Shown here: positions 1 through 10,595 of the stretch, piece after piece
How positions within the stretch are numbered: the stretch's first letter is position 1
Layout of the letters: each line of letters opens with the position of its first letter
Assembly (NCBI GenBank): GCA_900708905.1
Contig: CAADRB010000031.1
Span: forward strand, 2,428,377 to 2,492,376
Direction of reading: 5' to 3'
DNA: 64,000 nucleotides
Source: Hymenolepis diminuta
Lineage: Eukaryota > Platyhelminthes > Cestoda > Cyclophyllidea > Hymenolepididae
The notes under the pieces: model-generated
Seen by the model: only the letters and a program-made list of their open reading frames with translations
Database searches by the model: none
What the model was told of the DNA's origin: nothing
Translations under genes and position numbers: made by a program

Positions 1-225
1 TCATTTCCCCGTATATGGTCATATGGCTTACGTTAAAGGTTTCGCTCAGTTCTCTAGTAGTGCGAGTTGGATTTTCATCAATGGCAATTTGCAATTGCTT
101 AGAATTGAGTTTTTTGAGCATCCTGCTCTCGGTTCGTCTTTCAGGCTGAAGAAACGTGAAAACCACCTTCTGCAGGTCTTTTCATTCATAACATTATTTC
201 CATAAGGGTCTGTGAGTGTTTTTTA
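1..225 (-). pseudogene. mariner-family transposase fragment, frameshifted relic
   Basis: Read on the minus strand, about 225 to 113 encodes a segment containing MNEKTCRRWFSRF then SLKDEPRAG, the linker between the two helix-turn-helix motifs of mariner transposases (usual form: NERTCxRWF...KDEPRxGRP). The reading then moves to another frame, where about 113 to 1 encodes LQIAIDENPTRTTRELSETF followed by NVSHMTI, the second helix-turn-helix. The break falls in a run of six T at 110-115 (A on the coding strand) and looks like a one-base deletion. The element runs off the left edge, so the catalytic DDD domain and inverted repeats cannot be judged. It is a dead copy. Whether it lies inside an upstream intron of the neighbouring ACBD3 gene is unknown. 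Confidence 0.8.
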
Positions 226-1246
226 CTGCTGAGGTTACCGTATTTCCTTTGTGAAATTCCGACACTAAAATATGCCTGTTATACTCTTTATTTGGAGTTT
301 CATTAGGGCTAGAAATAGTTATTAATAACGGTAATTATCAAGCAATCTGAAAGAAGAAATAATATTAATTACTAGAGACGAGCATACAACAAGGTAAATT
401 GAAGTAATCGTGTCCTAAACACGAAGCTCAAAAATTGGACAGAACGTCTGTCACAACCTGATATAATATGAAATATAATTTCCAATAATGTAACGATTTT
501 CAAATTTCTACTGGCATTAACATATGTTGATATTTTTGCGTTTTCAGTATTCACTAGTATTTTGATTTTGGTCGAATCATTTAGTCATCATTTCTGTTCT
601 CGTCGGTGGGATTGTTGTTTCGTCATTTGATTGAATTGCTCTAAAGTCGCCTGAAAATAATTAATTTTGGTAGATCCTGTCACACATTATTTAAATTATT
701 ATCAGTTCCTCTCTGATCAATGTCTACGCGTTGACACGGAAGTCTTATGACCCAGACGAAAATATTGGTCAGTTTAAATGTGAAAATATGGTCACTTTAG
801 TATTTAAAAGTGGTGCACATTTTTTATTTGTTAAATGATAATGCGCTTCCCAAGAAGACTGGGTATCAAGCTGACCAAGTTGAACCATTCCCCCTAAGAA
901 AGATCATAAGTGAATGCTAATGTTTAGTTAAACTAGAGCGTGACAATAGCCGAATAAATGATAGACTAAATGTATACATAGGAAAATGAAAATAAACTGA
1001 AAAGCTATGCTAAATCTAATCCGCTAATGTTGATCTATAGATTTTTATGGTAGAGCCAAGTGGTTAAATGGGCGTAGGTGGACCGAATCAATAGGAATTT
1101 ACTTGCATCGCTTGTTTTTCCGCATGTATTTGTGATCATTGAGGTTTTTCTCTGTTCCAACTGTTCAGAATGTCTAACAATACTTTTAAATCAACTCTTA
1201 ATTGCATTTTACCAGATTGTAATATTTCTATCATTCACATTTCTAG
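226..1246. other. non-coding, no gene recognised
   Basis: This AT-rich stretch lies between the mariner relic and the first candidate ACBD3 exon. I see no exon with a recognisable product. It may be intron of ACBD3, because the acyl-CoA-binding domain expected at the N terminus of that protein is not in the window. Confidence 0.4.
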
Positions 1247-1309
1247 TCATTTACCAGTAACCGTCCCCTCTCCCTCGAAATTGGACTTCAAACTTACTCC
1301 GAGTCAAGA
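1247..1309 (+). other. ACBD3: candidate upstream exon of ACBD3
   Basis: An acceptor (TTCTAG, with a pyrimidine-rich lead; alternative ACCAG ending at 1257) is followed by an open frame reading HLPVTVPSPSKLDFKLTPSQ and then a GTGAGT donor at 1310. It ends two bases into a codon, and the next firm ACBD3 exon at 2530 begins with the one base needed to finish it as glutamate. Phase and splice sites agree, but the peptide itself is not a recognisable family segment, so this stays a candidate. Confidence 0.4.
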
Positions 1310-2529
1310 GTGAGTGTTGTTCCTTTTTGTAATTTTTAATGAAATAGTTGTTTGAGCATCATGCCGGTTATGGCGATAAGTTGGTGTTGAAAACGGCTTA
1401 GTGTAATTGCGTGAGATTTGCAAGACTGCAGCACATCATAAATAGTAAAGTGGGTGTTAAAATAACCAACAAAATCATTATCAGCACGTCATAAAAGTTA
1501 TGAAAAGTATGGTTGTTTAATATTATGCCTAGTGTTATTTCGCCAAATACTAATCAATACATTTTTCCTTTTAAAAACGAAACTAGAGAGAAATTGAAAC
1601 GTTTTCATGGATGCCTAATTGAAAATCGAACATATGGGAAGGTATGCTTAGAATCGATCAATTAATGTTATTATTTGTTATCCTCAAATAGGCCTTGCTG
1701 TAGGAAACACAACTGGAAATGTAACAGTGGGACTAATTGAAATTTACGAGAAATAGTTTTGTTGAGGAGGTTATCTTCAGGTTTTATCGTATCGAATATT
1801 TTCGATTATTATGAGTAAAATCTATAAAACTTTACTACCAGTATTCGTTCCGCTAGAGCTATCATAAGTCAATTTACTGAAAGATCATATCGAAGGTGCG
1901 AAGTGGACAAAAAGATGCATAACTTTCCGATCGTAGTATATTGAAGTGTGCGTGTACATAAACGGTGCGAGACCGTATGACTGCTTCTTTGCATTTTGAT
2001 ATTCTTTTCCAGTTTTTACTTTTAATATTTATTTCTGAAGGTCATTATATTTATAGAGGTATTTCTTTACAATTCGTGGAGCAGCCTTGTAAATGGAATA
2101 ATTGTGTGAAAGCGCATATCTAGCATCGTAAAAAATAGAAGGGTGGTTGAACTGCCAATTTCTTTACATACTTATTGTATCCGACTAGAAAATTTTTGGA
2201 TAAATTTTTTATGCTCAGGCCTTGGAATTAGGTCTGGCCAATGCCATGTTAGTTACTCATCAGGTAGCCAATTAATCCACTATACCTTTACAATATATAA
2301 ATCGTTGTGCCTGCCTAATAAAGCAAAGAGAAGTCGTCGTTCGAATTTGGATAAAAACCGTTATATTAATGGCTACATATCTTTATTAGATACATATTGT
2401 TGTTTCGAAATTTATCAGTGGATTTGAGTATAGTCATTGATTATAATATTGTATTTTTTCATATCTAAGACACATGTTTAAGATTATCCAATTTGAGGAT
2501 TGTTTTTTTTTTTGCAAATATCATTTTAG

Positions 2530-5500
2530 AGCTCATATCCGCAATTCTCTCAATGCTCAAACGTTGGAGCAATTCCGCGCCTACGCCGCTCAGTACTATC
2601 CTGACAGCGAAGAGAAGGTAACCATCTCTTTTTATCATTTTCATCAAGGTGAATATCTCATAGATTTAATTACTAATTACCGTTTTTTATATTCATCTAG
2701 CAAGCCGAACTCATTGCTCAACTGCAAGATCGTCATTTTCATCAATATATGGTTTACATGAGCGAAAATCCCTCCCCTCAGACTACTGTCGTCGTCGCCG
2801 CTTCGCCTTCCTCAAATACCTCGAAGACAGACAATGCTTCCTCTTCTTTGGAGAAGACCGAACATTTGTTGCATCCTTCTCCAAAACGAGAAACTGTTGA
2901 AACGAACGCCGTATGTCTGATCAATATGTTTTGTATCGATTTTTACTATTACATAACGATAGGTTGTATTTGTATTTTACTGACTAATTTGATTCAACTA
3001 AGCAATGCTGAATGGGAATGTACATAATTAAAATATGAGAATTTTGGTAGACAGCAGCTGTTTTATTTAAGGAGGGGCTCTGGGTTGGGATAAAGTAAAC
3101 TTTACAAACCTTTTCCCAGCTTCCCCAACTGCAATATTACAAGATGGGGAGGTAGATTCGAAAAAGTCCCTGGGTAGCAATGCATTTGGTAGATAACTTG
3201 AAAGAAAATCACTAAACAACTTAAAAGTTCAAGGAAGCAGCATCATACAGGAAAAGAAGTGAAGGATATCGAGAATTTAGTTAAATCGATATGAGTTAAG
3301 AGTTAAATGTGTGTAAAAAATGGGCTCAACACAGAATTTTCGGTTAATACGCTGGGGTGATTAAGGTTATGTAACGTTAGTCTGATTTCAGACCGATTTT
3401 CTATCTGAGAACTGTTCGACTAAATCCAATGAACTTTTGTGGTATTGTTAATTCTTAAAAGGTAGTAAATGTGGAAACATGTCTCAGAATTATAGTTGAA
3501 TAGAAATCAATATGGATGACGCCCGATTATTCAGATATTTTAAAAATGCTAGGTAGCAATTTATTACATATCCTCTGTATTTTTTTAATTTGTCACGATC
3601 AAACAACTTGAATGCGGAGGGATGTAGGCGTTAGCTAAAATAATATACTGTTTTGTTGTATCAATTTTAACTAAGCAGATTTGAGGGGGGTTAGCATATT
3701 GAAACAATTGCTTTTGCGTGATTTCACTCGCTTAAGGCGTATTTTTTCGGGACATAATCTTGTTGACTTATTTGTAATCCTTTGAAATCGAGTCTGACTG
3801 AGTGGTAGTTCCTATTTAGAATCAACTCCATAACCTTGGGTATGTTGACATGACATTTTATTTCCCCTTTAGGCTGAAAAGAAGACATCAGAAACTGCTA
3901 TTCAGAAGTCAGGAGAGGGCGATTCTACTGGTGAGTAATTTTGCGGCTAAGATAAACTCCTGTGTCAGTGTTTCATCGAAACTATCCTCTTGATTTGACT
4001 TTCTCTAATGAAAGTGAAAATCTATTCTTTTTATAGTCATCGACCAAATCGTGCGGCTCATAATCATGAAAGTTAAAAATGAGTGTTATTCTTGTTATTT
4101 AATTTCAAGGCAACTTATGTATTTTGTTGTCTCTTTTACTGGAAATTTCTTATTTGAACTTTTCACAACAAAGTTTACTTACAGTAGTACGATTAAATTA
4201 TGATGTCAGTTGATTATTTTGTTGGAGCTCTGGAGATGGAGAAGTACCCCACTTCTTGGCCGGTTGTTTTGTAGGAGTACCTCATGTATATGAGGTACAA
4301 AATTTTTTAGTGAAGATCGGTGATCTCAGGTACCAAAAGCGATTAAAGTCGCAGAAGGGTGAAAGTTCACAGAATCACCTATTTGTTTCTGCAGACCATG
4401 TATCCTGTGTAATGAATGAAGAGATTAGATACAATTGAGGAAATCTTTGTTTGGAATTTTTGGCCATAGATGGCGTAGAAGTATAATGTAATTTCTGCGT
4501 AGAGCTAGACTGTGTCGGTTGCTAACGTGTGTCATCTGGCTGGAATGTATCTTTATATATACTTGGAGAGGTTATTCAAATTGTCCGCTGATTTCAATCA
4601 CCGGCCGTGCTTAGATAAGTTATGAGATGACCCCATAGCGTAAGCCGGCCAATCTGAGACTGGAGGTTACATCAACATCGGATGAGGATCAATAAAGTTC
4701 GGAAGGTTAATTAATAATCGATGGTAAAGTGTTTCGTCATCTCTTAATTGTAAGTAAAACTAAATCTTCACATGCGCTTTAAATTTAATTTTAATATGAT
4801 TATTTTGAGGATGAATTTCTTGTTTGCATGACATGTTTTTCTTAGCCGAACAACAAATGAATGAATTCTTCCTTTTCTGATATTTAAATGGAAGTATATG
4901 TGATTCTCAAGATCTAATTAATTTTATTATATTTTTATGTTAATAGATAATCATAAGAAACACTTAAACGGAGATTTGTTCCTGCATATTCCTGATGGAA
5001 AAGACAATGTGGCAGCGCCCCAAATGTGGACACGAAAAGATATTATCGAATTCAAGGGTCTTCTCTCCAAGGATTCCAACTCTGTCCTCAATATAGGCAG
5101 TGGTGAACTTGTCACAGTAAGTCGTTCTCAATTTCGGTCCACTCTTGTTTCCCCCTTCTTAGGTCCGTTTTCCCATTGATTTAAATGGGAATGTCCTAAT
5201 ATGGGAATTTGCCACTGATGACTATGATATCGGATTTGGTTTAAGTTTTGAATGGCCTCCGGAGGCTAAGCAAAAGAATGGAAATGTGGATAATGAAAGT
5301 CAAAAAACTCCCACTAATGCTACGTCCAGTAGGATGTGGAATTACATTCAAGGATCATCCCAACCTCCTGAAAGCTCTGAAAGTAAGTATTTCTAATCTT
5401 TATCCAAAATCTAGATTTGGACCACTTGATACCTCTCAAATTAAAATTAAAACGGGCACTGTTAAGTAAGGCTATATCGCCACATCTATTAATAACTCGA

Positions 5501-6593
5501 AGGAAAAATGGGAGTGTTTTCACTCTAAAGACATTTACATATTTTATAAACTCTGTTTCTAAATTGTGTTATGATTGGTCAGAGAAGATTGAACTAGCCA
5601 TTACTGTTAATCGGCTTTCGTATCCGATTTGGCGAAGCATAAGTAGTCAGATAATGGACCAATCGGTGAGTGGCATTGGCCTATCTCTGCCGTGACCTGC
5701 CATGATGCGACATAGAGGATCCACATCGGTGGCGTAAGATACTGCTCTCTGTGTACGGCAAGGAAATATCTGTCCTGCCTATTAATAAGTTAATTGAAAA
5801 ATAGGTCTATCAATAAGCTCTTCCTATAATTGTGCTAAGAGAACAGGTAAGAACTAATTTAAAGTTCCGATGAAATCAATTCCTCCTTTTCAAGTTACTA
5901 AATTCAGTCTAAGGAAGTTGTGTAAAAATAGTGCAGTCTAGCTTGCGAATATTAACTGAATGCCAAAAGGAGGTCCAACCATTAGTGATATCACAGCATT
6001 ACTTAGAATGCAGAGTCAATATCGTGGTAATTAATGTACACATCTATGAAGTCAGAGGTCACAGGTTCAATGCTTATCGATGCACATCCAGTGAATGGAT
6101 TGACCAGTCGCATTTGTTAAGTCTGACTAATAAGAGGGATTGGAGTTTTTCGCCAAGGTAAGTGTTAGGAAACGCTTTCCTAAATGGGATGAAAAATTGT
6201 TAAGTGTCCCGTTTCTGACTGCAATACACATCGAAACCTCAACAGCTATCTTTAGAGATGTCAGAATGCGGATTTCCCATCAAAGGCTCCAGAACGCTGA
6301 ATACTTCCCTCCAATGCCATTGTTTTCGAACCTAAACTGCCTAGCAAACAACAGACAATTCCACTCAGCACACCCTGTTAATCTTTATAAAAATATTCTC
6401 CTATGTTTCAGCTTCGACAGGATCAGTTGTTGAAGAGCTAATACCCGTGTATAGGCGGACATCCCACATAGAAGTCTTTTGCGGTTCCCACAACTACCCA
6501 ACCCACAGCGGAACTTACATTCTAAAGTTCGACAACACATACTCCTACTGGAGAAACAAAATGCTTTACTACCGTGTTTACTGGACCAAATAA
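2530..6593 (+). CDS. ACBD3: Golgi resident protein GCP60 / ACBD3, C-terminal part (Q region + GOLD domain)
   Basis: Exons 2530-2617, 2701-2910, 3873-3930, 4947-5116, 5163-5382 and 6412-6593 join in consistent phase to the TAA at 6591-6593. The first two encode [20 protein letters not shown] and [16 protein letters not shown], matching the glutamine-rich Q region of ACBD3 (known to bind PI4KB in animals). A low-complexity Ser/Thr linker follows, then [14 protein letters not shown] and the GOLD domain: [35 protein letters not shown], an acidic/Asn insert, and [18 protein letters not shown] to YYRVYWTK at the stop. The GOLD domain of this family binds giantin at the Golgi. The gene is partial here: the acyl-CoA-binding domain and charged region should lie to the left. 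The GOLD domain alone could suggest TMED or SEC14-like proteins, but the Q region and the distinctive C terminus point to ACBD3. Its 3' end faces NIFK, with 189 bp between stops. Confidence 0.92.
4600..4700. repeat. possible interspersed repeat fragment in ACBD3 intron
   Basis: The stretch with GATGACCCCATAGCGTAAGC and then CGGCCAATC resembles 33011-33040 (GAATGACCTCATTGCGTACG, then TTGGCCATT). The similarity is short and was judged by eye, so it is only a hint of a shared dispersed repeat. Confidence 0.25.
5630..5800 (+). repeat. interspersed repeat, family B copy 1 (ACBD3 last intron)
   Basis: This segment shares ordered blocks with 27811-27945: ATGGACCAATCG, then GCCGTGACCTGCCA, then CTGTGnAnGGCAA, at similar spacing. 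Order and spacing over more than 100 bp argue for two diverged copies of one dispersed element rather than chance. Element type and ends are not clear. Confidence 0.5.
6013..6117 (+). repeat. tRNA-derived SINE-like copy (ACBD3 last intron)
   Basis: It contains GAAGTCAGAGGTCACAGGTT followed by CAATGC, a B-box-like segment, and then the family tail ATGCACATCCAGTGAATGG, which recurs at 44462-44555 (reverse strand, GTGCACATCCAGTGATGTGG). The A box is degenerate here. Confidence 0.5.
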
Positions 6594-6782
6594 TGATGAC
6601 CACTCCTTGTTTTCTCCCTTTTTGGCTGTGCGTTATCTCCGTTCAGCTGTTTCTTCTCTCTTCTTTGTGCCTAGATGCTGTTTGCACCTGTGAAATAGAT
6701 TTTGAATCAATTCGAAAAAGATACTTTAAGTGAGTGAAGGAGAGGGATCTTTATACATACGAGTAGATATACAAACAGGCAA

Positions 6783-7377
6783 CTAAGATGAAGACGTAGT
6801 GGGTTTTTCTTCCGAAGGCATAGCAAGTTCAAATCTCGGATTAACCTTTTTAAGAGCGGAGAGACGGGAGTCCAAATCCTTCATTCGTTGTTTAGAAGTT
6901 TTCTTGGAGGCCTTTATAGCAGTTCTTGCACGAAATCGTTTCTCTTTTTCCACGGTGGAAACTGTTTGAGGAGTTCGTTTGAACCAACTAGGGAAGAATT
7001 GGTCGAGAACTTCACCTAAAGTAAACAGAAGTTTCAGTAAAACCAAAGTCAAAAAGAGAATAAAGTATTCAAAAGTACTCACATTGCATAAGTTTGTTGA
7101 AGTTAAGCACATTGTGCACGGTAGAGGCAATAATTTCTGCAATTTCCTTATTAACCAGAACGAATGCTCTGTCCTTTGGGTTCAGTGTCTTCTTGGACTT
7201 TGGGATATATACTCCGAGAACAGTACCAAACTGGCCGAAGTATTTCCTTATCTCTTCTTCCTGAAATTGTTTGGGTATGTGTGAAATTTTCAGACAAGCG
7301 ACTGTTCTGCTTTTAGAAAGTTTGTTGTTTCGGCCAACGGGCCTCCTCGGTGCTCTTTTAGTCATCTTATCTTCCAT
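6783..7377 (-). CDS. NIFK: NIFK-like nucleolar RRM protein (MKI67 FHA-interacting / Nop15 family)
   Basis: Two exons, 7083-7377 and 6783-7015, separated by a 67-bp GTGAGT...TTTAG intron, give 175 aa. A basic N terminus (TKRAPRRPVGRNNKL) precedes one RNA recognition motif at about residues 26-100: VACLKISHIP is RNP2-like, the KYFGQFGTVLGVYIPKSKKT segment matches the NIFK/Nop15 subfamily, and DRAFVLVN is the RNP1 position, degenerate at its aromatic residues. The C-terminal third is Lys/Arg-rich (KEKRFRARTAIKASKKTSK). Family members act in pre-60S ribosome maturation in the nucleolus. Human NIFK is nearly 300 aa and carries Ki-67-binding phosphosites in its tail; this protein ends earlier, so the Ki-67 link should not be assumed. 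An acceptor-like CTCTTTTTAG lies 15 nt before the ATG. It converges with ACBD3. Confidence 0.9.
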
Positions 7378-8136
7378 TTTAATTGATAAAATCTAAAAAG
7401 AGATCAAAAGTGGATGCGTTAAGAAAGTAATAGTGGAATTTGGTAAAAAATGACCAAATAGGACACAACTACCGCAACACGCCAACACTCTTACACCGCA
7501 GTTAAAAATGACTTGCTTGCTGAAAACCGATTAAAACACAAAAATGGCATTTGTTGTTTTTTTCTGCATATTCTTATTGCAAAATATGCCAGATTGACGG
7601 TTTTGATTTTAGCAATCATACAACTAAAATTTTTATTATTAAAAGATATGAAATAAATATTAAGAAAGATGTAATTATATATTTTAATATTGAAATATCA
7701 CGGTTTGAAATTTCAAAAGTGCTTGATTATTCCGAAAAATATTACAGCCATTTTATTTCACCAAAGTTAGGCCCCTTGAGCTTTTCTTATCAGCCCATGA
7801 ATTCCCAGCTGAACTCTATACTAATATCCACTCTTACCATTTCGAATGTTAGTGCTCATTTGTTAAGTATATTTTTAAATAATGAAACCAAGAGGGCAAA
7901 ATTTTATCCCTATGTTTCTTTTTAATCCGAAGGTGAATAAGGCTTAATGCTATAGAATGCTCAGTAGTTGAGAGTCTAAATTACTCTTCAGCTCTCCGTT
8001 CTTCAATTAATCGATAATTTAAACTAACTGATTATTAAAAATTTAAAAATAACAAATATATTAGGAAGTTACAAGATTTTACACTCTGCTGTGATGGGAT
8101 GTTATTTGACTACCGAACGAAGTGAATCAATGTCTA
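7378..8136. other. NIFK upstream region, no gene recognised
   Basis: This AT-rich spacer holds the NIFK 5' region. A 124-codon open frame at 7551-7925 (+) has no recognisable domain, is rich in Ile/Asn/Lys/Tyr as expected from AT-rich DNA, and has no convincing splice context. I do not call it a gene. Confidence 0.5.
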
Positions 8137-8420
8137 ATGAATATGTCAAATCTTTCGTGTCGCTAGAACATTTCGGTGGTGGCCAGTAAAGCCCCTCCAA
8201 TTTATAGATAGACACCAGCCATGTCTGGTTGTTGACAGCTTTACTATAAATACCCACTCAACCATCCAAAATACAAAGACTAAAAAGATAACAAGAGGAA
8301 CTGATATAGCAGTCACCCAGCGTTCGGAGATCATTACAATAAGATCTCGATTGCAGTATTTATAGACGGTTCAGGTGTGTGCATGTATGTGTTTGTACGT
8401 GTTTGCACACAAATACTCAT
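8137..8420 (+). repeat. interspersed repeat, family C copy 1
   Basis: Its first about 80 bp align with 9477-9560 at roughly three identical bases in four by eye. Shared blocks are CTAGA.CA, CGG.GGTGGCC and CCAATTTAT. The copy ends somewhere near a GTGTGTTTG-rich segment at 8380-8420. No coding capacity is seen. Confidence 0.5.
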
Positions 8421-8599
8421 ACAGATGCCAATTACCTCACATGGACATCAATATAACCCAAACCAGTTTATCAATAAGTCTATAAATGTTATTATCTCGA
8501 TGATGATCTTTTGAGCTTTAGCAAAATGAGCTCATTTATTTGCATGCTCTTTACATTCTAATGGATGGTGATTGTTGGCTTTAGCATAGTTAAGGCTCT

Positions 8600-8645
8600 A
8601 ATACGTATACTTTATGACCTCTGACTATGAAGCAGGTGTAAAATA
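8600..8645 (-). repeat. SINE-like fragment
   Basis: On the minus strand CTTCATAGTCAGAGGTCATA resembles the B-box region of the SINE-like family (CTATGAAGTCAGAGGTCACA at 6045-6064). Only this short piece is recognisable. Confidence 0.3.
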
Positions 8646-10595
8646 GGGTATTTCGCTTGACCACAGATCTTCTTTTCTACTTTCTGTACCAAGTGGCTCT
8701 ATTAATCTTCCTATGTTGTTACATCAAAATAAAGTGAAACCATGTTTTCCCAATCCGAAAATCGTAATTCGGATAATGAATTTCCCTCCACATTTATTAT
8801 TTCATTTGGACTTACGATCAAGGCAAGTGTATATGTTCTTTCGCGCATTAAACATGAATATTATAAATAAATTTTAAACGCTTGCGGTGTTATGATAATA
8901 TGCCATTTATTAACATGAGATTGCATGCGGAGCTATGCTAACTTATAATTTTTAGCGATCTCATCGCTGTTCCCTTTAGATTGTGAGCCGCTGTAAATCT
9001 TGTAAATCATTTACTCTCTCAATCATTGGAGGAAATGAAATGGCAAGACCGGCTTTTCTTGACTTAAAAACTGTCAATAAGCACTGAACATTGTAGACAA
9101 GTATTTTTTATGATCCAGTGAAGGAATTATGAAAATAGAATTGGGAACGTGAGCTTCCCATTTGGTACATTTTGTACCACCCGAACCCAAACTTGAAGTG
9201 AAATAAGACGACTTGATACTCTGACGTTGTCCTTAGCATCCTTTTGATCCCCTCCCTTTATCCTTAATTGGACTTTCTATTAATCGATTTAAATTGCTTC
9301 CAATAAGTAAAATATAAATTCTTTTGTAATACTGTGGGCTACAATAATAATAACCGGAGAGTGAACACTCAGAAAATGGAGAGAACTATAATGATGATTA
9401 ATAATACAATTATCTGAATCGGCTAGATAATTGTTGTAATAAAGTAATTTTGGCTGGGACCACATCGATCGAATAAATGGAAAAAGTTAAGTCACTCATA
9501 TCACTAGATCAGTACGGAGGTGGCCGGGAAGCCACCCCAATTTATCTATAGGTTAATTAGGTTAATACTCAATAAATTTCTTTGTTAGACGTCAGACATA
9601 TCTCGTCGTCGATGTTTTGGAATAATGATTAGCATCTATTTAAGTATTTGTGTCCAAACACGCACACAAGTAACTGAACCGCCCATGGATACTGTATTCG
9701 AGGTCTTATTACCAGTCAATCACTTCTAATCGCCAGGTATCGATAGAAAACTGATGTCTATGGTAGTTGTTATCCAAGATAAATTAATTTCTCCTGAGAA
9801 AAAATCCCCTGTTTGCATTAACATAAAAAAAGTTTTGAAAAATCAACCAAACTTTCAAATCTGATTTTTAACTCCGGTTGTTTCCTGTAAGTCCAGTTGA
9901 GTACTTTATATATTTAATATTACAGAAAGAAGAGATATTGGTTAAAATTATAGAAGTCTGGTGTTGACTGATGGTACGAAAGAAAACCCAATGTTTAGCT
10001 AACTTAATTTAATAATGTTTCCCTGATTCATCGAAATATTCGGAAAAGTTTTTCCCTATTATAATTATATTTTATATTATTTTCCTTCAATTAAATGTTA
10101 TTGAATTTTTGTTCTGTGCCAAAATATACTTGTACTTGTATATTGGGAGAAGCTATTCCATTTTCAGCTGTTTGTTAGATGAAGAAAACTTCCATAAAAG
10201 TTCTAAAAATTAAAAAATTCAATTCAACCATCAGAGTCATTTTAAAATGAATGATATCTCGTCTTTTTTTCATGTTCGGATGGCAACTTCTGCTCTGTTG
10301 TTTGGACTAATTGAACTGGATACTTTAATGAATGACCGGATTAGACATTATTTAGCCCGATCTAGGATCAGGTCGGGTCCGTGTGTTGTTGTATTTGATT
10401 TTTAAACGTTTTATATTTAAACTGGAGAGTGCCCACAAAATATTCTTTTTTTCTTCTTCAAATGTGTATCTCGACACTTGCTTAGTTAAGCAACAATTTT
10501 ACATTTGCCTTCTTTCGCATTTACATATTGTTTCTTGACCATAGACGGTATTTTATGTCTGTTAACTTAATTTCCTTTTCATCTGTTACAGTGTC
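8646..10595. other. intergenic, with NDC1 upstream region
   Basis: Apart from the repeat copy near 9464-9690, I see no coding segment or RNA gene. The right end contains the NDC1 promoter or 5' UTR and a pyrimidine-rich acceptor ending at 10591. Confidence 0.4.
9464..9690 (+). repeat. interspersed repeat, family C copy 2
   Basis: Diverged partner of 8137-8420. It contains ATCACTAGATCAGTACGGAG then GTGGCCGGGAAGCC and CCAATTTATCTATAG. The right part (TATTTGTGTCCAAACACGCA) loosely resembles the CACACAAATACT end of copy 1. Confidence 0.5.

Noticed and set aside
7551..7925. 124-codon open frame on the plus strand
   Set aside because: It is rich in Ile, Asn, Lys and Tyr as expected from AT-rich DNA, with no domain and no splice context.
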